From: CAYUYH01 sp964449175
GTDB taxonomy: Bacteria; Planctomycetota; Phycisphaerae; SM23-33
Assembly: GCA_964449175.1 (NCBI GenBank)
Contig: CAYUYH010000167.1
Location: 1-6,035, forward strand
Reading direction: 5' to 3'
Length of the DNA stretch: 6,035 bases
Shown piece after piece: positions 5,936-6,035 of this stretch; position 1 is the stretch's first letter; every line of letters starts with the position of its first letter. The notes under the pieces are model-generated. The model saw only the letters and a list, made by a program, of their open reading frames with translations, did not search any database and had not been told where the DNA came from. The translations under genes and the position numbers were made by a program.

Positions 5936-5944
5936 CTTGGTGCG

Positions 5945-6035
5945 ATGGCTGGCGAACCGATGAATGATTGGGCCGACGCGGAAACGCGCGTCGAGCGGGC
6001 TCACCGCCTCTACGAGCGCGGGCGCTGGGTAGAGG
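5945..6035 (+). CDS. Probable TPR-repeat protein (N-terminal fragment)
   Basis: The first 30 codons of a gene that runs off the right edge, divergent from the rest of the window. It reads MAGEPMNDWADAETRVERAH and then RLYERGRWVE. The A-H-x-L-Y-x-x-G-R-W-x-E pattern matches the first helix and turn of a tetratricopeptide repeat (hydrophobic/aromatic, Gly at position 8, aromatic at 11). The protein is probably a soluble scaffold, since no signal peptide is visible, but only one half-repeat is seen. The frame is open back to a TGA at 5885-5887, so a GTG start at 5888 is possible; the ATG at 5945 has a ribosome binding site. Codon use is GC-rich like the neighbours. The function beyond TPR is unknown, and no link to the pilus genes is shown by the sequence. 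Confidence 0.6.
   Translation, partial: MAGEPMNDWADAETRVERAHRLYERGRWVE

Overview
The window is GC-rich DNA (roughly 60-65% G+C by eye) that is almost entirely coding. Five tightly packed genes, plus one doubtful small ORF, run on the minus strand. One gene runs off the right edge on the plus strand. Two close GspE/PilB paralogues flanking a PilT, a GGQ release-factor-like protein of a kind I associate with Planctomycetes, and the GC-rich codon use suggest a planctomycete (perhaps Phycisphaerae-like) chromosome. This taxonomic call is inference from gene style, not proof.

Layout, read in transcription order on the minus strand from right to left. (1) A stand-alone GGQ-domain peptide-release-factor-like protein (5762 to 5226). 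(2) A doubtful 97-codon ORF (5229 to 4936) that starts inside the stop of gene 1 (ATGA overlap) and contains a good sigma70-like promoter pointing toward the pilus genes. (3) A GspE/PilB assembly ATPase of 571 aa (4925 to 3210). (4) A PilT retraction ATPase of 377 aa (3090 to 1957), after a 119-nt spacer with a strong GC inverted repeat. (5) A second GspE/PilB ATPase of 588 aa (1937 to 171), preceded by a 10-nt ribosome binding site that pairs fully with the 16S tail. (6) The first 37 codons of a PilC/GspF inner-membrane platform protein (113 to the left edge). On the plus strand, after a divergent intergenic region with a good promoter (5821-5849), the first 30 codons of a probable TPR protein begin at 5945.

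Genes 3 to 6 form a type IV pilus / type II secretion-like motor module. PilB-type hexamers power pilin assembly, PilT powers disassembly, and PilC is the membrane platform they act on. The presence of pilT favours a type IV pilus over a pure secretion system. No pilin, secretin or pre-pilin peptidase gene lies in the window. The most notable observation is that both PilB paralogues carry an N-terminal tandem 24-5-24 residue repeat matching the MshEN cyclic-di-GMP-binding architecture, and that the two copies have lost different ligand-motif residues. I see no mobile element, CRISPR array, tRNA or rRNA, and nothing that clearly amounts to an undescribed system.
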